Assembly: GCA_049718665.1 (NCBI GenBank)
Contig: JBNARO010000031.1
Location: forward strand, 1-21,209
Direction of reading: 5' to 3'
From: NZ13-RE01 sp049718665
Lineage (GTDB): Bacteria > Dictyoglomota > Dictyoglomia > Dictyoglomales > Dictyoglomaceae
DNA: 21,209 bases
Shown here one piece after another: positions 14,326 through 21,209 of this stretch. Under the pieces are notes generated by a model that was not told the origin of the DNA, did no database searches, and saw only the letters and a program-made list of their open reading frames with translations. The position numbers and the translations under genes are program-made. Every line of letters begins with the position of its first letter. Positions within the stretch are counted from its first letter, which is position 1.

Positions 14326-15138
14326 ATGAAAAGAATGGGTTTATCAAAAGCACTTTTTTGGTTTACTATAATAGTATATTCTTTTAATATTCTTGGGATT
14401 ATACTTACTGTAGTCTTAAACTCTTTAAGTAAAGAGTGGTATGGAGAATTATTTCCCAAAATATTTACCTTTGAATGGTACGCCTATATGGCAAGAGAAC
14501 ATGATCTTCCTCAACTTCTTTACGCCACTTTCATAGTAGCGATCTCAGTGGCTTTAATAGCTCTAATAATTGGACTTCCTACAGCCTATGTTTTAGCAAG
14601 ATATGATTTTAGACTCAAAAATGTAATCTTATCCTTTTTATTACTTCCTATGTTGATTCCTCCAATGACCTATGGCATCCCTCTTGCTGCACTACTTTAT
14701 AAATTGAGACTTGCAACAAAACTCTCTGGGGTTATACTTGCAAACCTTGTGCCGGTAGTCCCCTATGTAACTCTAATTTTGACGCCTTTTATTGAACAGA
14801 TAGATATTAGTTATGAGTCTGCAGCAAGAATTTTAGGAGCTAATAGGTTTCAGACATTTTTTAAAGTACTTCTTCCTTTAATAATACCAGGAATTTTTAC
14901 TTCTGCTCTTTTGTCTATTGTAAGAACAATTGCTATGTTTGAGTTAACCTTTTTAGTAGCAGGCCCCAAGTCTCAAACGGTAGTAGTAGCCCTTTATTAC
15001 GATGCTTACGCTGCTGGAACTCGTCCACCCCAAGCTATTGATGCTCTTGCAGTGGTATATTTCTTGATTACGATGACCTTTCTTGTGATTGCTTTAAGGT
15101 TTGCAAGTCCTACTCAGTTTGTTTATAGAGGAAAATAG
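14326..15138 (+). CDS. ABC transporter permease (PotC-like)
   Basis: A 270-residue permease with six membrane segments and the EAA loop YESAARILGANRFQTFFKVL followed by LPLIIPGI. GGGGGAG precedes the ATG, ten bases after the preceding stop. It is the second half of the heterodimeric channel and the last gene of the operon; its TAG stop runs directly into the terminator hairpin. Long segments such as PTAYVLARYDF and VALYYDAYAAGTRPPQ follow PotC/FbpB relatives. Substrate unknown. Confidence 0.92.
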   Translation: MKRMGLSKALFWFTIIVYSFNILGIILTVVLNSLSKEWYGELFPKIFTFEWYAYMAREHDLPQLLYATFIVAISVALIALIIGLPTAYVLARYDFRLKNVILSFLLLPMLIPPMTYGIPLAALLYKLRLATKLSGVILANLVPVVPYVTLILTPFIEQIDISYESAARILGANRFQTFFKVLLPLIIPGIFTSALLSIVRTIAMFELTFLVAGPKSQTVVVALYYDAYAAGTRPPQAIDALAVVYFLITMTFLVIALRFASPTQFVYRGK

Positions 15139-15165
15139 GGGGAACAAAATCCAAGTTCCCCCTTT
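15138..15165 (+). terminator. Hairpin terminator of the ABC operon
   Basis: GGGGGAAC (15138-15145) and GTTCCCCC (15155-15162) pair over 8 bp with a 9-base loop and a short T3 tail. The short tail makes it weaker than the 10913 terminator. The stem starts on the last base of the stop codon. Confidence 0.7.
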
Positions 15166-15170
15166 AGAAG

Positions 15171-15319
15171 TTATATACCCTTTATTTTAGAGTTTCTACA
15201 GGCTAAGGTAATTGTTACATTATCCTCTTTTGTAGGGACAGTCCTCCATTTAACAACGAATTTATAGGCGACAAAAGAAGAGTTAGCAAGAGAATTAGGA
15301 GCAACAAGATCTGCTTTTT
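15171..15319 (-). pseudogene. Orphan C-terminal protein fragment
   Basis: On the minus strand a frame ending in TAA at 15171-15173 reads ADLVAPNSLANSSFVAYKFV then VKWRTVPTKEDNVTITLACR and a short basic tail. The composition (alternating polar and hydrophobic residues, Ser/Thr/Asn-rich) looks like the last beta-strands of a secreted or surface protein. It lacks a credible start: upstream the frame runs into the end of the acetyltransferase gene in another phase, with no ribosome binding site. I read it as the 3' remnant of a larger gene removed by deletion. A chance ORF remains possible. Confidence 0.35.
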
Positions 15320-16479
15320 TTAAAAGTAATCCCAACAAAAGGTTGGATATTCTGGGAATAGATTATTGAATTTATGAAGAGAATTAAAATTATTGACCTC
15401 TATGTATCCAAGCTCATAAGCTTTTTGAGATGAAATGGTTCCTGCAATTATCTGAGATAAAATATTTATATTGAGTTCTATCTCGGGTTCTAAATTTTCT
15501 TTTTTCTCTAATTTTACTTTTCCATTTTCTATTTCTATTTCCCATATGCCATGATTCCAGTTAGCATGCTCGTCTTTAATTTTTATTACAATCTTATCTT
15601 TTATATTCTCATCATATTTTAACGAGGAAAGAGCTTTTTCCACATCAATGACCCTTATAAAGTTGGTTCAACAAGACATTCACCTCTTGGATTTGGAAGA
15701 ATGAAAGGTAAAAGGTCATTGAGAGGAACGGTCCATTCAACTTCTTCTATGGTCATGGCTTGTCTTGAAAAAAGGCTTAAAAATCCTCTATAGGCAGAGT
15801 TATTCAGGCATATCATTTCTCTAACCACAACTTTGTTTATATTTGTCTTTTCTACACTATAAAGAAGATATCCTTCTATATCTTTGTCCTCATAGATGTA
15901 AAGATAGGTTAAAGTACGAGTTCTAAAAATTATACTTTCCCATCTTTCTTCAGTTCTTTTTATGGTACCTGAAAAATTTTTAGAGTGTTTGTCATATACA
16001 GGTTTTATAATTTTCCAGTCTTCAAGAGGTATCCTTTTTACTTTTTCCATCTCAGAAAATTTAGGTATAGAGTAGGTTTTTCTTTTATATCTTTTTTGGA
16101 ATCCTCCAAGCTCCCAACCAAAGTTTCTGTAAAATTCAAAAGAAAAGGGATATAAAGAAGAAAAAGCACTACCACTTTCCTTAGAGATTCTTATAGACTC
16201 TTTTAGTAGATAATGTACATAATTTTTGCCTCTTTTTTCTGGGAAAGTTGCCACTCCCCCTATTCCTGAAAAAGAAAAAAGCTCTCCTCTTACATAACCC
16301 TCCATAGGGATGATATTTAAGGCTGAAACTAATCTATTATTTTCAATGGCTCCTATACAATTTCTTATGCTCTTTTCATTTACCCATGTGCTTACCTGCT
16401 CATAGGGAAAAGCAAAAGATTGGCTCCAAAGCTCAATTAATTCATCCATATAAGAAGGATTTAATCTTATGATCTCCAT
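15320..16479 (-). pseudogene. Eis-like GNAT/SCP2 acetyltransferase, frameshifted
   Basis: Two consecutive frames together make one Eis-family N-acetyltransferase of ~386 residues. The first (16479 down to 15655) carries the GNAT part, with the acetyl-CoA region GIGGVATFPEKRGKNYVHYL. The second (to 15320) carries the SCP2-like C-terminal domain (EKALSSLKYDE at its start, EPEIELNINILSQIIAGTIS, and the typical closing FCWDYF carboxylate). At the join VEPTL-stop on the minus strand, a -1 shift restores FIRVIDVEKAL, the normal Eis continuation. One base therefore appears missing near 15657-15665. ATG 16479 has GGGAGG seven bases upstream and is preferred to a TTG at 16494. The ribosome binding site overlaps the end of the GH18 gene, so the two are co-expressed. 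Substrate (amine or aminoglycoside) is unknown. Mutation or sequencing error. Confidence 0.85.
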
Positions 16480-16481
16480 CT

Positions 16482-17600
16482 TTATCCCTCCCAAAATTTT
16501 TGGTGAATGAGCTTTACTAAGGTATGTCCCTTGAAGGGATAGTCTTGAGTTACCTCCCAGAACATGATTCCCCCAAGATTATTCTTGATCACATAATTGC
16601 ATTTTTCTAAAATAGATTCTTCATCGTCATAGGAGTACATAATTTTTTCTTTTGGATTCCAAAGCCAAGGAACTTTTGCATACTTATCTCTGAACTTGAT
16701 GTAGTTGGGGTCATTTTCAATAACTCCCTTTATGAAAAAGAAGGGGTTACTTCCTGAAGGATGATCCTCGTTATCAAATATTCCATAAGGGATTCCTTTT
16801 ACTTTTGCAAAAAGTCCATTATGTCCATCATCTTCACATATCCATCCTTTTCCATAAAAAGGTACCCCAAGAACAATCTTCTCTGGAGGTATGCCAAATT
16901 TTAAATACTCCTTCACTGCAAAATCACAATTTGCCCTTTCTCTACTTTTTTCATCAGGGTCTTTAGGATTTCCATAAAGGGGAGAATGATGGTTAGTATA
17001 TTTGTCCCATATACCATGAAAGTCGTAGGTCATAAGGTTTATGAAATCAAGAAATATGTGGTATTTATCTGGTTCTGTATTATGGATTTGAGTATAACTT
17101 GCTGGTGCTGCTATGGTAAGGAGATAATTCTCGTTTTCTTCTTTTAGTACGTCTCTTAAAGTCTTTAAAAGTAGGGTAAAATTTTCTTTATCTTCAGGAC
17201 GAGCTTTATTAGTAGGAAGTCCTCCACTCACAGGAAATTCCCAGTCAATATCTACCCCGTCAAGATTAAATTCTTTTATTAATTCTAAAGCGCTTTTTGC
17301 AAATTTTTTCCTATTTTCCTCATTTAATGCTACATCAGAAAATTCTCCAGAATCTGTCCATCCCCCTACAGAAATCAACACCTTTACATCTCTATACTCT
17401 TTTTTATATTCTTTTATCTTTTCCATGTTGGAATAAAAAAGATCTTCCTCAATGGGATGTAATTTTCCCTCTACGATTTTGGCGAAGGCATAATTTATGT
17501 GAGTTAGAAGTTTCCAAGGAATATCTTCTACGGAGTAATTTAGGTATTCATCCTTTACTTTCCACTCGGGGAAGTAGGCAACTATTCTTTTTGGAGACAT
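16482..17600 (-). CDS. GH18-family glycosidase (chitinase-like)
   Basis: A 372-residue family 18 glycoside hydrolase that cleaves chitin or related N-acetylglucosamine glycans by substrate-assisted retaining catalysis. The catalytic motif DGVDIDWE is at residues 114-121, with Glu121 as acid. SVGGWTDSGEFSD, NLMTYDFHGIWD, LGVPFYGKGW and the closing GGIMFWEVTQD are the expected barrel strands. The start at 17598-17600 has AGGGAGGT eight bases upstream; the longer frame to 17645 lacks one and adds residues outside the family. With this start there is no signal peptide, unlike most chitinases, which suggests a cytoplasmic role on imported oligosaccharides. It precedes the acetyltransferase gene by overlap of control signals. 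A spore- or peptidoglycan-type GH18 role is an alternative. Confidence 0.9.
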   Translation of the reverse strand: MSPKRIVAYFPEWKVKDEYLNYSVEDIPWKLLTHINYAFAKIVEGKLHPIEEDLFYSNMEKIKEYKKEYRDVKVLISVGGWTDSGEFSDVALNEENRKKFAKSALELIKEFNLDGVDIDWEFPVSGGLPTNKARPEDKENFTLLLKTLRDVLKEENENYLLTIAAPASYTQIHNTEPDKYHIFLDFINLMTYDFHGIWDKYTNHHSPLYGNPKDPDEKSRERANCDFAVKEYLKFGIPPEKIVLGVPFYGKGWICEDDGHNGLFAKVKGIPYGIFDNEDHPSGSNPFFFIKGVIENDPNYIKFRDKYAKVPWLWNPKEKIMYSYDDEESILEKCNYVIKNNLGGIMFWEVTQDYPFKGHTLVKLIHQKFWEG

Positions 17601-17621
17601 TTGTAAACCTCCCTTATAAAA

Positions 17622-17640
17622 TGTTAATCTTATTTTAACA
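17622..17640. promoter_or_regulatory. Inverted repeat in the GH18/phosphatase divergent gap
   Basis: TGTTAA (17622-17627) and TTAACA (17635-17640) flank a 7-base centre, about 20 bp before the GH18 start codon. It is a possible operator. Spacing differs from the Rex-like site at 5518, so the same regulator is unlikely. Confidence 0.35.
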
Positions 17641-17736
17641 CACATTCTCTTAATTTTTATTTTACTTTAAATGCTATTTAAATTTTATTGTATATGCTCT
17701 AATCTGGAAGAAAAATTTGAAAGGGGGTCTCTAAGG

Positions 17737-19350
17737 ATGAAAATGGATAGAATTATTTCTAAAGCACTGCTACTCTCAGTTCTGATCCTAACTTTTGTTT
17801 TCTTTTCCTCTCCTTTAGGGATAGCTCTTCAGTCTTCCTCCTCCCTTTACAAAGGGAAACCTGTAAAATATATTTTTTGGTTTATTGGAGATGGAATGGG
17901 TTTAAATCATGTTTATTTAACTGAGACTTTTCTTAGTAGAAATTCTCAGTCTCCCTCTATTCAAAAATTAAGTTTTACTCAATTTCCCAATACGGGATTG
18001 ATGACTACTTATGCGGCCGATAGCTATATTACCGACTCCGCTTCTGCTATTACTGCTATGGCTTCAGGAAAAAAGACCAATGATGGAGTAATTAATATGG
18101 ATCCTCAACTTAAGTTTAAGTATAAGACTGTAGCTGAAACAGCAAGGGATTTAGGGTATAAGGTAGGAGTTTTGACCAGTGTCTCTATAGATCATGCAAC
18201 TCCTGCAGGTATGTATGCTCATCAACCAAGTAGAAATAAATATTATGAAATAGCTCTTGAACTTTTTGAGAGTAAATTTGATTATTTTGGAGGAGGAGGT
18301 TTCTTGCAGCCAAAAGGAAAGGATGGAAAGCAAAAGGATGTATATGAAATAGCAAAGGAGAAGGGATACAGAATTGTGGATAAGATTGATGAGTTTTGGA
18401 AGTTAAGAAAAGGAGACAGTAAAGTAGTTGCCATAAATCCAATATTAGACTCTTCCAAGGCATTACCCTATGCAATAAACCGCTTGAGAGGAATAGATAT
18501 GGGACTTTCTCTTGCAGACTTTACAAGAAAAGCTATAGAAATCTTAGACAATCCTAATGGTTTCTTCATAATGGTAGAGGGTGGAAAGATAGATTGGGCT
18601 GCTCATGCTAATGATGCTGCTACGGTCATTTATGATGTTTTAGATTTCAATGAGGCTATAAAGGTGGCATTAGAATTTTATAAGAAGAAGCCTTTTGAGA
18701 CACTAATCATTGTAACCGCAGATCATGAAACAGGCGGTTTGAGTATAGGTTATGCTGGAACAAGATATGAAATTTACCCCGAAGTTCTTTCTTACCAAAA
18801 GATATCCTACGATGAGTTTTCAAAGATAGTTAATGATTATAGAGGTAGGGTAAAGAAAGAAGAAGCTAAACTTTCTGATCTTCTTCCTCAAATTAAGGAG
18901 TATTTTGGACTTGAGGTGCTGAGCCCTGAAGTTAAGAAGGAGCTTGAAAATAAGGCAAAATCTGGAGACAAAGAGGCAAAAATTAGGTTGCAACTTGCTC
19001 TAAATGATATGGAACTTGATGAGCTTGAAAAAGCTTTCAGACTTTCCATGATGGATCCTAAGGAAAGACCAAATGATTATAAGACATATCTCTTATATGG
19101 TGGATATGATCCTTTAACGGTAACTATAACTCATATCCTAAATCAAAAAGCTGGAATATCTTGGACTTCCTATTCTCATACTGGTATGCCTGTTCCTGTA
19201 TATGCTGTTGGTGTTGGATCCTATATTTTTGCTGGATATTATGACAATACCGATCTTTACAAAAAACTCATGAGTTTAATAGGAGCAGATCCCTATAAAG
19301 ATAATACTCTTTCCTTGGCTAACATTAAAGAATTAGCATTAAGCAAGTAA
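17737..19350 (+). CDS. Secreted alkaline phosphatase (PhoA family)
   Basis: A 537-residue alkaline phosphatase that hydrolyses phosphate monoesters with two zinc ions and one magnesium. Residues 1-30 form a signal peptide (basic start, core LLLSVLILTFVFFSS). Motifs: FIGDGMG (metal ligand Asp52), DSAS with nucleophile Ser101 in ITDSASAITAMASGKKTNDG, MVEGGKIDWAAHAND and TADHETGG for metal binding. About 110 lysine- and glutamate-rich residues (KKEEAKLSDLL to EKAFRLSMMD) interrupt the C-terminal half before the final SHTGMPVPVYAVG block, longer than in the E. coli enzyme. ATG 17737 was chosen for AAGGGGG nine bases upstream; the open frame back to 17671 lacks one. A terminator follows directly. 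Phosphate regulation is likely but no Pho box was recognised. Confidence 0.93.
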   Translation: MKMDRIISKALLLSVLILTFVFFSSPLGIALQSSSSLYKGKPVKYIFWFIGDGMGLNHVYLTETFLSRNSQSPSIQKLSFTQFPNTGLMTTYAADSYITDSASAITAMASGKKTNDGVINMDPQLKFKYKTVAETARDLGYKVGVLTSVSIDHATPAGMYAHQPSRNKYYEIALELFESKFDYFGGGGFLQPKGKDGKQKDVYEIAKEKGYRIVDKIDEFWKLRKGDSKVVAINPILDSSKALPYAINRLRGIDMGLSLADFTRKAIEILDNPNGFFIMVEGGKIDWAAHANDAATVIYDVLDFNEAIKVALEFYKKKPFETLIIVTADHETGGLSIGYAGTRYEIYPEVLSYQKISYDEFSKIVNDYRGRVKKEEAKLSDLLPQIKEYFGLEVLSPEVKKELENKAKSGDKEAKIRLQLALNDMELDELEKAFRLSMMDPKERPNDYKTYLLYGGYDPLTVTITHILNQKAGISWTSYSHTGMPVPVYAVGVGSYIFAGYYDNTDLYKKLMSLIGADPYKDNTLSLANIKELALSK

Positions 19351-19357
19351 AATTTTA

Positions 19358-19383
19358 GGGGAGGGCTCTCCTTCCCCCTTTTT
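19358..19383 (+). terminator. Terminator after alkaline phosphatase
   Basis: GGGGAGGG (19358-19365) pairs with CCTTCCCC (19370-19377), 8 bp with one G-T, around a CTCT loop, and is followed by C and T5. The next gene's ribosome binding site starts only three bases after the T-run. Confidence 0.85.
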
Positions 19384-19399
19384 GAAGGAGGGATTTTAT

Positions 19400-19741
19400 A
19401 TGATTATTGAAGGATATTTGGAGATTTTTGATCTTCTTACGTTGATAAGTTTTCTCTCCTACTCTAATAAAAGTGGTATTCTTATGTTGGGGGTGAATCA
19501 TAATGAGGGTGTCATATTTTTTAATAATGGAAATATAGTAGATGCTTTTATAGATGGAAAGCAAGGTGAAGAAGCTCTAATGCATCTTGTTTTAAATTAC
19601 CCTGTGGTGAGCTTTAGTTTTTATCAAGGGGAAATTTTGCGAGAAAACAAAATTAATAAATCTTCTGAAAAATTAATACTTGAACTCCTGAAGGTTTTTG
19701 ATGAAAATAATAATAAAGATATTCTTTTAGTTGGAGGTTAA
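19400..19741 (+). CDS. PATAN/DUF4388-domain protein
   Basis: A 113-residue protein consisting essentially of one PATAN (DUF4388) domain: an opening IIEGYLEIFDLLTLISFLSY, a KSGILMLG strand pair, GVIFFNNGNIVDAFIDGKQG and a closing EEALMHLVLNYPVVSFSFYQ. Such domains occur in two-component and Roadblock/GTPase-linked regulation, motility and stress signalling, as protein interaction modules. No receiver, kinase or DNA-binding domain is attached. The ATG at 19400 is chosen for GGAGGG seven bases upstream; a TTG at 19382 in the same frame has none. Only two bases separate it from the arsenate reductase gene, so they share a transcript. Its partner is unknown. Confidence 0.82.
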   Translation: MIIEGYLEIFDLLTLISFLSYSNKSGILMLGVNHNEGVIFFNNGNIVDAFIDGKQGEEALMHLVLNYPVVSFSFYQGEILRENKINKSSEKLILELLKVFDENNNKDILLVGG

Positions 19742-19743
19742 AG

Positions 19744-20203
19744 ATGATTAAGAAGAGAATTCTCTTTATATGTACCCATAATTCTGCAAGGTCTCAAATG
19801 GTAGAAGGAATTGTGAATGCCTTATATAGAGATAGATATGAAGCTTATTCTGCAGGAACAGAACCCAAAGGGGTAAATCCATTGGCAATAGAAGTTTTAA
19901 AAGAAATAGGGATTGATATTTCTCATCATAGAAGCAAAAGTATTGAAGAATTCAAGGGGCAGGAGTTTGACTATGTAGTTACCGTTTGTGATAATGCCAA
20001 GGAAAATTGTCCCTTTTTTTCCAGGAGGTAAGAGATATATTCATAGGGGGTTTATGGATCCAGCAAGCGTAGAGGGAAGTTATGAAGAAAAACTTTCTGC
20101 TTTTAGAAAAGTTAGAGATGAGATTTTAAATTGGGTAAAAGAGTTTTTTATTGAGAATAAAGAGGAAGGAGTATCCTTCTTTACCCCATTGAATAAAATT
20201 TAA
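19744..20203 (+). pseudogene. arsC: Thioredoxin-type arsenate reductase, frameshifted at a T7 run
   Basis: A low-molecular-weight-phosphatase-fold arsenate reductase of the thioredoxin-coupled kind, reducing arsenate to arsenite. The CX5R loop CTHNSAR starts at Cys10; Cys82 and Cys89 lie in VTVCDNAKENCPFF. These positions (10, 82, 89) are those known for the Staphylococcus pI258 enzyme. After CPFF the frame runs into SRR-stop (to 20031). One T fewer in the T7 run (20011-20017) restores PGGKRYIHRGFMDPASVEGS and the normal C-terminal helix to 20203. All three catalytic cysteines precede the break, but the C-terminal helix is lost. The RBS is GGAGG inside the preceding gene end. Either a real one-base insertion, a sequencing artefact of the homopolymer, or expression by slippage. 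Confidence 0.85.
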
Positions 20204-20218
20204 AAGGAGAGGTCTCTT

Positions 20219-20620
20219 ATGATTGTCAAAGATAGAGTGAAAAAACTTGAAGAAATTATCAATACTCTTGAGGAACTCAAAAATAGATTCTCCTTAGAAG
20301 ATATAAAAAGGAATAAAATAACTCAATGGGCATTAAAATATGGGATTTATCTGTGTATAACCGGAATAGGCGAGATTGCTTGTGGAATTATAGACGAAAG
20401 AAAATTAGGTAATGCTAAAAACTATAAGGAATGTATTGCATTATTAGGAGATAATAACATCTTGGACAAATCATCCGTTGAGAAATTAATAAGCTATATA
20501 AATATAAGGGAGATGTTGAAACGCTCTTATATTGATGTGGATCTCGAAAAGCTCTATCTTCTTACTGAAAAGCTTGATTTTTTTAAGGATCTTATCAGTA
20601 AGGTTAAGAACTTTGTTTGA
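20219..20620 (+). CDS. HepT-like (DUF86) protein with degenerate active site
   Basis: A 133-residue all-helical protein of the HepT/DUF86 type. HepT toxins are RNases of MntA-HepT toxin-antitoxin pairs, with an R-N-x3-H-x-Y motif near the C-terminus. The family pattern is visible: an N-terminal coiled helix (VKKLEEIINTLEELKNRF), the central AxGIGEIACGIIDER helix, KNYKECIALLGDNNIL, and SYINIREMLKRSYIDVDLEK. There the motif reads R97-E-M-L-K-R102-S-Y104, so Asn is Glu and the catalytic His is Arg. No MntA nucleotidyltransferase gene lies beside it. AGGAGAGG precedes the ATG. It follows the arsenate reductase by 15 bp and may share its transcript. Probably catalytically dead or repurposed; its family assignment is by pattern only. 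Confidence 0.7.
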   Translation: MIVKDRVKKLEEIINTLEELKNRFSLEDIKRNKITQWALKYGIYLCITGIGEIACGIIDERKLGNAKNYKECIALLGDNNILDKSSVEKLISYINIREMLKRSYIDVDLEKLYLLTEKLDFFKDLISKVKNFV

Positions 20621-20623
20621 TCA

Positions 20624-21042
20624 TTATTTGTTCTCACTAAGAAATTCTAATATCTCATTTACATCAGGAAGTTCCCTTATGGGATATATTTTGAAGAAAA
20701 CTATTTTGCCATTTTCGTCTATTATTATGTTTGCTCTTTCTGAAAATCCATCTTCCTCTTGGAAAATGTTATATAGCTCTGCTACCCTTCCATGGGGCTA
20801 AAAGTCAGAGAGAATTTTTAGGTTTTTTAAGTTTAGGTTTTCGGCCCATGCTTTTTTAGATGGTACAGGATCAACACTTATACCCACGGGTATGGTATTG
20901 AGTTCTAAAAACTTATTATAGTTTTCTTCAAGAGAAAGCATTTGTTTAGAGCATACAGAAGTCCATGCAAGAGGGTGAAAAGAAAGAAGTATTTTCTTCC
21001 CTTTATAATTTGATTGCCTATTTCTAAATCTCTTTTATTCAT
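20624..21042 (-). pseudogene. Decayed AhpC/TSA-family peroxiredoxin
   Basis: On the minus strand ATG 21042 (after AAAGAGGT) starts MNKRDLEIGNQ, the normal opening of an AhpE/Bcp-type peroxiredoxin. About 25 expected residues are then missing and the frame changes, resuming as NYKGKKILLSFHPLAWTSVC. The peroxidatic cysteine motif PLAWTSVC (PxxxTxxC) is intact. Further on, SDF-TAG-PHGRVAELY has a TAG (20798-20800) exactly where the family has tryptophan (SDFWPHG), so TGG changed to TAG. The rest (SERANIIIDENGKIVFFKIY) runs to TAA at 20624-20626. A deletion with frame change plus a nonsense codon make this a pseudogene rather than a single error. It converges on the HepT-like gene with three bases between the stops. 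It would have reduced peroxides with thiol donors. Confidence 0.8.
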
Positions 21043-21119
21043 TTTTAAACCTCTTTAAAAAGAGTAGATAACTCAATGTATTAGAGCAAAAAGGCTGAAA
21101 AAAATTTATACACAATCTC

Positions 21120-21148
21120 TTGACAAATATATTTTTTAGGTGTATATA
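21120..21148 (+). promoter_or_regulatory. Promoter of the gene at the right edge
   Basis: TTGACA (21120-21125), 17 bases and TATATA (21143-21148) form a strong sigma-70-type promoter about 32 bp before the next start codon. Confidence 0.75.
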
Positions 21149-21165
21149 TGTAAATAGCATATATA
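21143..21165. promoter_or_regulatory. Palindromic operator candidate on the -10 element
   Basis: TATATATG (21143-21150) and CATATATA (21158-21165) are exact reverse complements with a 7-base spacer, covering the -10 box and likely start of transcription. A repressor bound here would block the promoter. The AT-only arms lower the certainty. Confidence 0.45.
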
Positions 21166-21179
21166 TGGAGGTGAAATGA

Positions 21180-21209
21180 TTGAAAGGTTTTGGACGTGGA
21201 TTGGGAATG
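21180..21209 (+). CDS. Start of an unidentified gene (partial)
   Basis: GGAGGTGA (21167-21174) is followed by two starts: ATG 21176 (only 4 bases away from GGAGG) and TTG 21180 (8 bases away). The TTG frame reads M/L-KGFGRGLGM, a Gly-Phe-Arg-rich opening seen in small iron-sulfur-associated and DUF5320-like proteins, and is preferred on spacing. Only ten codons lie in the window, so no function is assigned. Confidence 0.45.
   Translation, partial: MKGFGRGLGM

Noticed and set aside
17601..17736. Pho box upstream of the alkaline phosphatase
   Set aside because: I found no repeated CTGTCAT- or TTAACA-type direct repeats at the expected 11-base period; only one inverted repeat close to the GH18 start.
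20798..20800. TAG decoded as tryptophan or pyrrolysine in the peroxiredoxin
   Set aside because: Other genes here use TAG as an ordinary stop (14326-15138 gene, for example) and this gene has a second, independent lesion.
1..21209. CRISPR arrays, intact insertion sequences, transposase or phage genes
   Set aside because: No regularly spaced repeats and no transposase, integrase or phage structural proteins were seen in any frame.

Overview
The window looks like a chromosomal segment of a thermophilic, AT-rich bacterium, most plausibly Dictyoglomus or a close relative. This rests on low GC by eye (about one third), strong AGGAGG-type ribosome binding sites, Thermotoga/Dictyoglomus-like sugar uptake genes, and a GC-rich structured-RNA island standing out from the AT-rich background. 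The genus is inferred from protein style, not from a search.

Layout. (1) 1-5316, mostly minus strand: a LacI-family regulator, a sugar-binding protein, two MalF/MalG-type permeases and a GH42 beta-galactosidase form a glycoside uptake and cleavage locus. The galactosidase is cut at about residue 306 and abuts, near 203-212, a plus-strand membrane-protein fragment. (2) 5481-9252, plus strand: a good promoter with a 20-bp Rex-like palindrome precedes six tightly packed genes: TusA-like sulfur carrier, YeeE/YedE (TsuA-like) thiosulfate permease, three DsrE/F/H (TusD/C/B-like) proteins and a dihydrolipoamide dehydrogenase-type flavoprotein. This is the most interesting coding system here: apparently sulfur import, relay and NAD(P)H-linked release, with no dsrAB, sHdr or lipoate genes alongside. 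(3) 9270-9613: a non-coding island of about 49% GC with nested helices and a T-tract, a candidate structured RNA, preceded by a long inverted repeat holding a minus-strand promoter. (4) 9738-10948: two small coupled ORFs of unknown function and a secreted hypothetical protein, closed by a strong terminator. (5) 11127-15165: a complete four-gene ABC importer of the polyamine/iron (PotABCD-like) class. (6) 15171-17600, minus strand: a GH18 glycosidase and an Eis-like acetyltransferase broken by a one-base frameshift. (7) 17737-19383: secreted alkaline phosphatase with its terminator. (8) 19400-20620: a PATAN/DUF4388 protein, a thioredoxin-type arsenate reductase frameshifted at a T7 run, and a HepT-like protein lacking the catalytic histidine. 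(9) 20624-21209: a decayed peroxiredoxin on the minus strand and the promoter and start of another gene.

Four genes carry lesions (GH42 truncation, Eis frameshift, ArsC frameshift, peroxiredoxin deletion plus nonsense codon). Either the strain is decaying genes locally or the sequence contains errors; the two homopolymer or one-base cases are the likelier errors.
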